From Desulfurococcales archaeon ex4484_204 (GTDB lineage: Archaea; Thermoproteota; Thermoprotei_A; Sulfolobales; NBVN01), in the NCBI GenBank assembly GCA_002255065.1, contig NJEF01000014.1:1-13505 (forward strand): a stretch of 13,505 bases of DNA, given 5' to 3'. This document shows positions 6,401 to 13,008 of the stretch, piece after piece. A program made the translations under genes and the position numbers. The first letter of the stretch is position 1. The number at the start of each line of letters is the position of its first letter. Below the pieces are notes generated by a model. It saw nothing but the letters and a program-made list of their open reading frames with translations, ran no database searches and was not told the origin of the DNA.

Positions 6401-8038
6401 TCAGGAAGCTGCAGGACTTGTTTTAAGCCTTTTAACCCCCATCATTAGGAGTCCTATCTCCTCTATGTTAACGTTAACATTAGGTACTATTCCCATGATC
6501 TCCCCCTCATATATTACAGCTATTCTATCACTTATTGATAATACTTCATCCAGATCCTCAGAGATGAGAAGCACAGCAACTCCTGAGGCCTTTAGTTGTA
6601 GAAGCTTCTCATGCATAAAACGTGCTGCAGCTATGTCTAACCCACGTGTAGGATGTTGCGCAATGAGTAGCTTAGGCTTCTTTAAGAGCTCCCTAGCAAG
6701 TATGAGGCGCTGTAGGTTACCTCCAGAAAGATACTTTGCAGGAACGTCAGGGCTTGAAGCCTTAATTCCATACTCGCTTATAGCGTCTTTTGTGAACCTC
6801 TTAATGATCTCCTTATTAAGGAATATGTTGATGTTTATCGGTAATAACCATTTATAGGCAAAGGGAGGGGACGAATGCATTGTAAGAACGATGTTTAAGT
6901 ACACTGGTAGGTCGGGAACGACTCCAACACCTAGACGATCTTCAGGAATATATGCTATCCCTAAGTTCATTATCTCCTCAACAGGTTTATTGGTTATGTC
7001 CTTACCCATGAAGAACACCCTGCCCTTTAACGCCTTCCTTAAACCTACTAACACCTCAGCTAACTCCCGTTCTCCATTACCTGCGATCCCAGCTATAGCG
7101 AATATCTCCCCTTCACGTACTGAGAAGGAGACATTCTTTAGTGCTGGAAGACCTTTATCATTTACTGCGCAGACTCCTTTAACCTCGAGTACCGTCATAG
7201 CCCTAGTCCTAGGTTTAGCGATGCCTACCTTTCTTACAGGTACTAGAACGTCCTCCGCTCTACCAACTATTAGCTCGGCAAGGAGCTTCTCATTAGCGTC
7301 CTTAGTATTTAGGGTTGCAACTACTTTACCTTTCCTTAAAACAGTTATGCGGTCACTGGTTGCAAATACCTCCGGTAGCTTATGAGTAACAAAGACTATC
7401 GAGAGCCCTTCCCTAGCAAGCTTCCTTATCGCTTGAAATAGCTGTCTAGCCTCAATAGGTGTTAGAACTTGGGTAGGTTCATCTAGAATTAGGATTTTAG
7501 CACCTCTATACAAGGCTTTAAGTATTTCAACGCGTTGCTTCTCACCAGCTGATAGCTGCCATATTTTAGCTTTAGGGTCTATTGAAAGCCCTATGTTTCT
7601 AGCGAACTTCGCTATGTTTCTAGCAGCCTGCTCTAAATCAAGTAGGGGCTCTCTTGGGGACTTAAGTCCTAGGACTATGTTCTCTGTTACGGTTAATTCG
7701 TCGATAAGCATGTAGTTCTGATGAACCTTCTCAATACCTAGCCTCAAAGCATCCTTAGGGCTCTTTATATTTACTTTCTTACCGTAGACATGGATCTCTC
7801 CTTCATCAGCTTGATAGAGGCCGTATAGAATGTTCATTAAGGTTGTTTTACCAGCACCATTCTCACCTAATAAGGCATGTACCTCTCCAGCCCTTAATGT
7901 GAAGTCTACATGGTCAAGAGCGATTACGTTGGGGGGAAAGCGCTTAGAGATACCTTTCATCTCAACAACTAGGTCTCCATGCTTAAAGTCTTTATACATT
8001 TCACTACTACCCTCTCGGGAAAATATGTGGGAGGCCAT
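6401..8038 (-). CDS. BMP-family (nucleoside-type) ABC transporter double ATP-binding protein
   Basis: A 545-residue fusion of two ABC domains, as in RbsA and the NupO/YufO group, powering the permeases at 9509-11478. First domain: Walker A GENGAGKTT (58-66), Q107 in VHQNYML, signature LSAGEKQRVEI (162-172), Walker B ILILDEP (182-188), H219. Second domain: Walker A is degenerate (GIAGNGERE, 317-325, no GKS/T), as is normal in this family, with signature LSGGNLQR (437-444) and LLIAQHPTRGLD (457-468). ATG 8038 has GGTGA eight bases upstream; ATG 7999 (residue 14), ten bases after GAGAGGG, is an equally good start and gives a more family-like N-terminus. Unlike the usual single operon, the gene is divergent from its binding protein. 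RbsA-type sugar transport is the alternative, but the neighbours are BMP-type. Confidence 0.9.
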   Translation of the reverse strand: MASHIFSREGSSEMYKDFKHGDLVVEMKGISKRFPPNVIALDHVDFTLRAGEVHALLGENGAGKTTLMNILYGLYQADEGEIHVYGKKVNIKSPKDALRLGIEKVHQNYMLIDELTVTENIVLGLKSPREPLLDLEQAARNIAKFARNIGLSIDPKAKIWQLSAGEKQRVEILKALYRGAKILILDEPTQVLTPIEARQLFQAIRKLAREGLSIVFVTHKLPEVFATSDRITVLRKGKVVATLNTKDANEKLLAELIVGRAEDVLVPVRKVGIAKPRTRAMTVLEVKGVCAVNDKGLPALKNVSFSVREGEIFAIAGIAGNGERELAEVLVGLRKALKGRVFFMGKDITNKPVEEIMNLGIAYIPEDRLGVGVVPDLPVYLNIVLTMHSSPPFAYKWLLPININIFLNKEIIKRFTKDAISEYGIKASSPDVPAKYLSGGNLQRLILARELLKKPKLLIAQHPTRGLDIAAARFMHEKLLQLKASGVAVLLISEDLDEVLSISDRIAVIYEGEIMGIVPNVNVNIEEIGLLMMGVKRLKTSPAAS

Positions 8039-8068
8039 ACTCTATGTCACCAGCTATTCAATCTATAA

Positions 8069-8133
8069 CTACCAGGACCTCTTAAATACCTTATATTAAA
8101 GGGTAGTGAAAATGCTTAATAGATCCTGGTAAT
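8069..8133. repeat. Inverted repeat pair ACTACCAGGACC / GATCCTGGTAAT
   Basis: The 12-mer at 8068-8079 (ACTACCAGGACC, beginning at the A before 8069) and the 12-mer at 8122-8133 are reverse complements at 10 of 12 positions, with TACCAGGA/TCCTGGTA exact. One copy lies near the predicted ATPase transcription start and the other upstream of its TATA-like box, as regulator half-sites might. Chance is possible in AT-rich DNA. Confidence 0.35.
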
Positions 8134-8250
8134 GAGGTAAGAGGAAAGTTCTTAATTTGCTTATTGTAATTTCATAATCACGACTTAGCTAGAGATACTG
8201 ATATTACTTTTTCTTTAGTTGAATTAACTTATGTTTTTTAAAGAGTAAAG

Positions 8251-8265
8251 TCAAGACTCACTTGA
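8251..8265. promoter_or_regulatory. Operator-like dyad TCAAG-N5-CTTGA
   Basis: A perfect 5-base inverted repeat with a five-base centre (ACTCA) lies between the TATA-like box (8234-8242) and the ribosome site of the BMP binding-protein gene, overlapping the predicted transcription start. This is a classic position for a repressor site. The arms are short, so confidence is modest. Confidence 0.4.
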
Positions 8266-8274
8266 GGAATTACC

Positions 8275-9423
8275 ATGTATAGGTACATAAATAAGGCTGT
8301 TTCTAAGACTTTAGCGGTAATTATAGCTGTTGTCGTTATTATTGCAGTTATTGCAGGTGTTGCTACCTATCTAGCTACAAGACCTCCTGCGCCATCACCA
8401 TCAGTAACAACTACACCTGCTACCTCGCCTACTGCAGCACCAGCTACACCGACACCATCTCCTAAAGCTCCTAAGGAGTTAAAGGTAGCTGTCATACTTC
8501 CTGGGACGGTTACTGATTATGGATGGGACTACGCTCCCGTAATAGCTTTGAATAAACTTGAAGCTATGTCCTTACCGATCCCTATAGTTTCCCACAAGTA
8601 TGTAGAGCTAGTGGAGCCTGCCGAGGCTGAGGGCGTTATGAGGAGCTTAATTGCCGCTGGCTATAACTGGATCTGGGCATGGGGCTTTCAGTATAGGGAG
8701 GCTGTCCTAAAGGTGGCTAAAACAGCGCCGGAGGGCGTGTACTTCACGATCAATGAAGGAAAGCCTGAGGACGTAATACCTGGGAAGGTCGAGATAATTG
8801 ATGAATGGCCCCATAAAACCGCATACCTAGCTGGTATTATTGCTGCCTCCGTATCTAAGACGAAGAAGCTTGGCGGTATCGATGGGATGGAAACATTACA
8901 TTTAAAGCTTGCTGAGGCAGGATTCGTTGCAGGCGCTAAGGCCTACGACCCTAACATAAAGTACTATAGAGTCATTGTAGGTGGTTGGGGCGATCCTGAG
9001 GGAGGTAAGAGGGCAGCGGAATCCTTAATGGCTATGGGTGTCGACGTGATATTCTGCCAGGGTGATGGTACCAGCCTAGGTGTGATAGAGGCTGTTAAGA
9101 AGGCTAGAGATGAGGGTAAGGAGGTGTACTACATAGGTTACCCCGTCGATCAGTCAGTAATAGCTCCTGGATATGTTCTCACAAGCCTTAACTACGATTA
9201 CAGTGATATATTAAAACAACAGGTTTACGATATGTATTATGGGAGGTTCGGGAACGGGAAGTACTCCATAGAGCTAGGTAGGGGTATGGAGCTAGCACCA
9301 TTCTACAACTTTGACCCGGAAATTCCGGAGCGTGCTAAGAAAATGGTTCGTGAGGCTAGGGAGAAGATCTTAAAGGGAGAGCTTGTGGTTCCAACAGAGC
9401 TTGAGAAAGTATTAGGGAAGTAA
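8275..9423 (+). CDS. BMP-family ABC transporter substrate-binding protein
   Basis: A 382-residue surface receptor of the BMP/PnrA family (basic membrane protein), whose studied members bind purine nucleosides. An N-terminal hydrophobic anchor (about 11-34) without a lipobox Cys is followed by a Pro/Thr/Ser-rich stalk (37-66) and the binding domain. Family marks are KVAVILPGTVTDYGWDYAP (70-88), the WGFQYREAV segment, YLAGIIAASVSKTKKLGGI, EAGFVAGAKAYDP and the VDVIFCQGDGTSLGVIEAVKKA block. Length is usual for an anchored form. ATG 8275 follows GAGGAAT at 8264-8270. The two permeases follow after an 85-base gap containing an inverted repeat. The ligand could be a nucleoside, a free base or, in some relatives, another small molecule; sequence alone does not decide. 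Confidence 0.92.
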   Translation: MYRYINKAVSKTLAVIIAVVVIIAVIAGVATYLATRPPAPSPSVTTTPATSPTAAPATPTPSPKAPKELKVAVILPGTVTDYGWDYAPVIALNKLEAMSLPIPIVSHKYVELVEPAEAEGVMRSLIAAGYNWIWAWGFQYREAVLKVAKTAPEGVYFTINEGKPEDVIPGKVEIIDEWPHKTAYLAGIIAASVSKTKKLGGIDGMETLHLKLAEAGFVAGAKAYDPNIKYYRVIVGGWGDPEGGKRAAESLMAMGVDVIFCQGDGTSLGVIEAVKKARDEGKEVYYIGYPVDQSVIAPGYVLTSLNYDYSDILKQQVYDMYYGRFGNGKYSIELGRGMELAPFYNFDPEIPERAKKMVREAREKILKGELVVPTELEKVLGK

Positions 9424-9438
9424 GAATTTTAAACTAAA

Positions 9439-9476
9439 TAATCATTTTTAATCCAAATAAAAACTAATAATGATTA
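9439..9476 (+). repeat. Inverted repeat TAATCATT...AATGATTA in the binding-protein/permease gap
   Basis: A perfect 8-base inverted repeat (9439-9446 and 9469-9476) with 22 bases between, in a very AT-rich 85-base gap. The left arm runs into a T5 stretch (9445-9449), so partial termination after the binding protein is possible, allowing more receptor than permease. AAACTAA also repeats directly at 9431 and 9461. Confidence 0.35.
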
Positions 9477-9508
9477 AGGGTGCACGGAACGAAAATGAGA
9501 GTTAAGGG

Positions 9509-10555
9509 ATGGCTATGGCGAGGTATCAGCTAAACATATACGTTTTAACTGCTGTAGCCGTTATCCTTGGCCTAGTAATACCTTTACCAGTAATCGCATT
9601 AAGCGGAATAAACCCTATAGAGTCTTATGGAGCGGCGTTTAGAATACTAGCGAGGGATCCCCTAACAGTATTTGACACGCTAGTTTATGCTACACCATTA
9701 ATGCTAATTGGGGCAGGGCTCTTTATAGCCTTCAAGGCTAACTACTGGAACATGGGTGCTGAAGGTCAGATGTGGATCGGAGCTCTAATAGCTACAGTCA
9801 TAGCTCTTAACCTTGAGGCACCGGGATACATTATAATTCCTCTACTAATGGTTGTTAGTTTCCTTGGGGGAGTAGGCTGGGCTATAGTTCCTGCTTTATT
9901 AAAGGTTAAGTATAACGTTAATGAAGTCTTAACGACGCTGCTATTAAACCCTGTTGCAGTTCTAATAGTTGACGCTCTTCTATGCGGTCCGTTAAAAGAC
10001 CCTAAGTTCCTCTTTAACCAAACAAAGCTCATTCCTAGGAGTGCATGGCTCCCTACAATAATACCTGGCACTAGGGTAAGTGCAGGTTTAATAATAGCTA
10101 TTGCAGGCGTATTAATAGCGTATGTAATCATGGATAAGACTATCCTGGGGTACAGGATATATTGCGTGGGATCAAGCCCTCAGGCCTCAAGGTATGCAGG
10201 TATAGATATATCTAAGGTAACCCTTCTGGCAGCCATCATAAGCGGTGGTTTAAGCGGCTTAAGCGGAATGACTCTCTTATGCGGGGTTCACTTCAGGCTG
10301 CTAAGGGGCTTCTCTCCTGGAGGACTTATGATGGGCTTTTGGGGTTACGGATTCCTAGGAATAGCTGTAGCCCTACTAGCAGGGTATAGAGTGCTTGCAA
10401 CAGCGGGAACTTCCTTAATCTTTGGGTTCCTAACCTATCTAAGCTACTTATTGGAGATATCGAGCGGCATTTCACGACACTTCATGATGGTTATTGAAGG
10501 TATAACCCTCCTTCTTGTAATATCTTTAATAAGATTGGTTGGTGAGAAGGTATGA
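9509..10555 (+). CDS. BMP-family ABC transporter permease, first subunit (NupP/YufP-like)
   Basis: A 348-residue polytopic membrane protein with about nine to ten hydrophobic segments, of the branched-chain-type permease family (BPD_transp_2) found with BMP receptors. The hallmark NIGAEGQ appears as NMGAEGQMWIGAL (81-93); the conserved VNEVLTTLLLNPVA segment (137-150, usually NEV..T.MLN) and SPQASRYAGIDI, part of the ATPase-coupling region, are also visible. The start is uncertain: ATG 9509 has a weak ribosome site, and ATG 9515 (third residue) has AAGGG six bases upstream and gives MARYQLN. A tiny 12-codon frame starts at 9495 and overlaps. The gene overlaps the next permease by ATGA at 10552-10555, so the pair should be translationally coupled. 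Confidence 0.9.
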   Translation: MAMARYQLNIYVLTAVAVILGLVIPLPVIALSGINPIESYGAAFRILARDPLTVFDTLVYATPLMLIGAGLFIAFKANYWNMGAEGQMWIGALIATVIALNLEAPGYIIIPLLMVVSFLGGVGWAIVPALLKVKYNVNEVLTTLLLNPVAVLIVDALLCGPLKDPKFLFNQTKLIPRSAWLPTIIPGTRVSAGLIIAIAGVLIAYVIMDKTILGYRIYCVGSSPQASRYAGIDISKVTLLAAIISGGLSGLSGMTLLCGVHFRLLRGFSPGGLMMGFWGYGFLGIAVALLAGYRVLATAGTSLIFGFLTYLSYLLEISSGISRHFMMVIEGITLLLVISLIRLVGEKV

Positions 10556-11478
10556 CAGCTCTTGCAGAGTACATAATATATACCAGCTTAGCTTACGCGA
10601 CACCTATTCTGCTTGCAGCTGAAGGGGAGTTAATCGCCGAGCTCTCAGGGGTTCTGAATATAGGGATAGAGGGAACCATGCTTATGGGTGCATTTATAAG
10701 TTACTTTACCGTATTAGTAACAGGCAATATCCTTCTAGGTGTGGTGGTTGGGCTTTTATGGGGTGTTGCAGCAGGACTTACCATAGCGTTATTTGAAGTC
10801 ATACTAGCATGCGACTACATAGTAACTGGCATAGGTTTTAATATAATGATGATGGGCTTAAGTAGCTTCCTCTTTGATAAGCTTGTTGTTAGTGTGTATA
10901 ATAAAGTTCCATACGTAGCTGGCATACCTAGGGTTAGCATACCGTTCTTGGGTCAATTACCTGTTGTTGGGAGTTCTATTTTCTCGCAGCACGTACTAAC
11001 ATATTTTGCTTTGATTCTAGTCGTACCGATATGGTTTGTCTTAAGCAAGACTACATGGGGCTTAAAAATAAGGGCCGCTGGTGAGAACCCCGAGGCTACG
11101 TACGCTTTAGGTATTAATGTTGTATTTGTTAGACTGATCTCAGCGGTGGTATCAACGATATTAGTGTCGCTAGCTGGGGTTAGCCTATGCCTTGAACTAA
11201 CTAGGGCGTTTACACACGTTATGACCGCTGCTAGAGGCTTCGTAGCTCTATCACTGATCATATTCTCAGGGTGGAGGATACTCAGGATATTACCTGGTTC
11301 GTTGCTCTATGGCTTCCTCTACTCATTGCCAGCCCTAATGCAGGCTTTCGGAATTCCAGTACCGTATCAGATGCTGCTCTCGATACCTTACATAGCGACT
11401 ATAGCATTAATGTCCATAGCCTATAGGAGGGTTAAGCCCCCATCAGCCCTCATGAAGCCCTTCATTAAGAAGGGATAA
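10552..11478 (+). CDS. BMP-family ABC transporter permease, second subunit (NupQ/YufQ-like)
   Basis: A 308-residue partner permease, completing the channel. The opening LAYATPILLAAEGELIAELSGVLNIGIEGTMLMGAF (13-48) carries the family's NIGIEG motif, and LKIRAAGENPEATYALGINV is the cytoplasmic coupling segment. The C-terminal part (GFLYSLPALMQAFGIPVPYQMLLSIPYIATIALM) is also typical. ATG 10552 overlaps the previous stop codon (ATGA), which settles the start. It is the last gene of the rightward BMP unit and faces the amidohydrolase tail-to-tail with 37 bases between. Confidence 0.92.
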   Translation: MTALAEYIIYTSLAYATPILLAAEGELIAELSGVLNIGIEGTMLMGAFISYFTVLVTGNILLGVVVGLLWGVAAGLTIALFEVILACDYIVTGIGFNIMMMGLSSFLFDKLVVSVYNKVPYVAGIPRVSIPFLGQLPVVGSSIFSQHVLTYFALILVVPIWFVLSKTTWGLKIRAAGENPEATYALGINVVFVRLISAVVSTILVSLAGVSLCLELTRAFTHVMTAARGFVALSLIIFSGWRILRILPGSLLYGFLYSLPALMQAFGIPVPYQMLLSIPYIATIALMSIAYRRVKPPSALMKPFIKKG

Positions 11479-11505
11479 GGAAGCTAAAGGCTATGAGGTG
11501 GGGTT

Positions 11506-11517
11506 AAAAAGGGTTTT
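11506..11517. terminator. Convergent T-run terminators
   Basis: The 37-base gap between convergent genes has A5 at 11506-11510 (T5 on the minus strand, after the amidohydrolase stop at 11516-11518) and a short T4 at 11514-11517 for the rightward permease transcript. No stable hairpin is seen, which is normal for archaeal terminators. Confidence 0.4.
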
Positions 11518-12901
11518 ATAAGGATTCCCCAAAATACTTCTTAAAGTGCTCGTTGAAGCGTTTTTTAAGGTACGTTGGGTTGAAGTAGGCTAGATATATT
11601 GGGTTAAATCTCGCGTAGGGTATACCGAAGAGGTAGTCATTAATATCGAAGACCTCTGCTGGTATACCATTTATTAACACGCTCCTCTCTGTTGGCTGGT
11701 AGTCCCTGCCTTTAATGGATACTATCTTGCCGTCGACCATAACCATTGCTGGGGCACAGATATCACCCTTAGCTAGAGCATCGAGGAAGTCCTCTGCCTC
11801 TGACGCCGGTGGTTTATCCGTTATAACTATGTCGGCCTCCCTCCCCACCTCTATCTTACCTCTATTAAAGCCGAAGAGGTCAGCAGTATTTCCTGTAGCC
11901 ATGGCCACCACGGTCTCTGGCGGTATATCGTTAGCGTGCGGTATCCATGACATGAGAGCCCATAGAGACCCCCAGGACATCGCGAGCCCTATTGCCTGAT
12001 CCGTCCCAAGAACTACCCTGTTTAGCTCCTTCCTCTCCTTAAGAACCTCGAAGGTCTTCTTAGCTATCCTCAAGTTCCCATGATATATTATCTCTATCTT
12101 AACGTCTTTAGGTAGCTCGTTGAGCAACCTCTCAAGCTCTTTCCATGGCAGTGGAGTAGATCCTCCATTAAAGTGTGCCAGCTTATCCGGTTTAGGATTC
12201 ATGTTTAGTATATTTTCGGCAGCTACGTGGGCAGATACCGGAATTGATGGTGGCCCTGTATGGACGCTTATGATCATGCCGTATTTCTTAGCCCATCCAA
12301 GCATAGGGTTAACCTCTTCAGCCTTCCAGATGCCGCCACCACCTATTTCCGCGATATACTTTACACCAGCTTCAGCCATCTCCTTAAAGTCTTCTTCCTT
12401 TAAGCCGTGAACCAGAACTACAGCCCCAGCCTCGAACTTCTGAGCTCCTCCAGGCCTTATGTACTTACTAAGCATAGCGAAGAATATAGCCTCAGCCTTA
12501 GAACCTACAGGATCGTCATAATACTTCGGGTAGCCAGGTCCGTGGGCGCCTTCACTAACAACCGTAGTTATTCCCGCATACAGGAGACCTTCAAGGAAGT
12601 CAACGGTTTTAGTAATTGGTGAATAGTCAGGAGGAGCTACATGACAGTGCGGCTCTATGAGGCCTGGAATGACTGTCATACCATTAGCATCAATAACGAG
12701 CTCTGCTTCACGTAGATCTACCTCTGATTCCCATCCCACCTTAGCGATCTTACCATTCTCTATGTATACGGTATCTCCTTTAGCTATTGGGTTATTAATA
12801 TCGCCTGTAACTATCTTACCTATGTTTTTTATGACAACCTTACTTGGATAAGGTACATTGGGGTAATCTAGTGGGAGATATGGTGGGTTAGGGTATGGCA
12901 T
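11516..12901 (-). CDS. Amidohydrolase, enamidase-like (cyclic amide hydrolase)
   Basis: A 461-residue metal-dependent hydrolase of the amidohydrolase superfamily. It follows clostridial enamidase (which opens 6-oxo-tetrahydronicotinate) along most of its length: DANGMTVIPGLIEPHCHV (71-88), DFLEGLLYAGITTVVSEG (101-118), EAGVKYIAEIGGGG (177-190), VHTGPPSIP (213-221), HFNGGSTP (243-250), VVLGTDQ (296-302), GREADIVITD (353-362). Probable metal ligands are H85, H87, E185, H214, H243 and D301. The N-terminus is Pro/Tyr-rich (about 1-20), and about 50 extra C-terminal residues, rich in Tyr, Phe and Asn, extend past the usual end. Cytoplasmic. It converges on the BMP permeases and follows adenine deaminase on the same strand, suggesting an imported N-heterocycle as substrate. 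The actual substrate is unknown; imidazolonepropionase- or dihydroorotase-like roles are less likely. Confidence 0.85.
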   Translation of the reverse strand: MPYPNPPYLPLDYPNVPYPSKVVIKNIGKIVTGDINNPIAKGDTVYIENGKIAKVGWESEVDLREAELVIDANGMTVIPGLIEPHCHVAPPDYSPITKTVDFLEGLLYAGITTVVSEGAHGPGYPKYYDDPVGSKAEAIFFAMLSKYIRPGGAQKFEAGAVVLVHGLKEEDFKEMAEAGVKYIAEIGGGGIWKAEEVNPMLGWAKKYGMIISVHTGPPSIPVSAHVAAENILNMNPKPDKLAHFNGGSTPLPWKELERLLNELPKDVKIEIIYHGNLRIAKKTFEVLKERKELNRVVLGTDQAIGLAMSWGSLWALMSWIPHANDIPPETVVAMATGNTADLFGFNRGKIEVGREADIVITDKPPASEAEDFLDALAKGDICAPAMVMVDGKIVSIKGRDYQPTERSVLINGIPAEVFDINDYLFGIPYARFNPIYLAYFNPTYLKKRFNEHFKKYFGESL

Positions 12902-12914
12902 AATACCATCAATA

Positions 12915-12926
12915 GAGAATATTCTC
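12915..12926. promoter_or_regulatory. Perfect palindrome GAGAATATTCTC overlapping the amidohydrolase ribosome site
   Basis: A perfect 12-base palindrome 14 bases upstream of the amidohydrolase ATG. Its edge overlaps the only good ribosome-binding sequence (GGAGGGGAG on the minus strand, 12924-12932), which stands an unusually long 22 bases from the ATG at 12901. It could be a repressor site or an RNA hairpin that alters the effective spacing. Confidence 0.45.
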
Positions 12927-12961
12927 CCCTCCTTTTAATTATTACTTTACGTAATTATAGT

Positions 12962-12971
12962 AAATTTAAAT
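12962..12971 (-). promoter_or_regulatory. TATA-like box for the amidohydrolase gene
   Basis: Minus strand ATTTAAATTT about 65 bases before the ATG would begin transcription near 12942, leaving a leader of roughly 40 bases that contains the ribosome site and palindrome. Assigned from motif and distance only. Confidence 0.4.
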
Positions 12972-12995
12972 AGAAGAGCATTAGCGATAGATAAG

Positions 12996-13000
12996 AAAAA
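12996..13000 (-). terminator. T5 run after adenine deaminase
   Basis: GCTTTTTCTT on the minus strand, about nine bases after the adenine deaminase stop at 13009-13011, is a likely archaeal terminator. It suggests the amidohydrolase has its own promoter rather than being read only through. Confidence 0.4.
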
Positions 13001-13008
13001 GCTAGAAA

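Larger units (their letters stand above)
8039..8274. promoter_or_regulatory. Divergent control region of the BMP transporter
   Basis: A 236-base AT-rich gap between the leftward ATPase and the rightward binding protein. For the ATPase, TATTTAAG (minus strand, 8081-8088) would start transcription near 8060, about 22 bases before the ATG. For the binding protein, TTTTTTAAA (8234-8242) would start near 8264, with GAGGAAT (8264-8270) as ribosome site before ATG 8275. No open frame or RNA gene is evident in 8101-8230. Confidence 0.55.

Noticed and set aside
7060..7100. Missing Walker A lysine in the second ABC domain of the BMP ATPase as a sign of decay
   Set aside because: Degenerate second Walker A motifs are the normal state in the RbsA/NupO family.
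6465..8099. Three rightward open frames opposite the BMP ATPase
   Set aside because: Ser/Thr/Leu-rich shadow translations of a well-conserved ATPase gene; no motif or ribosome site of their own.
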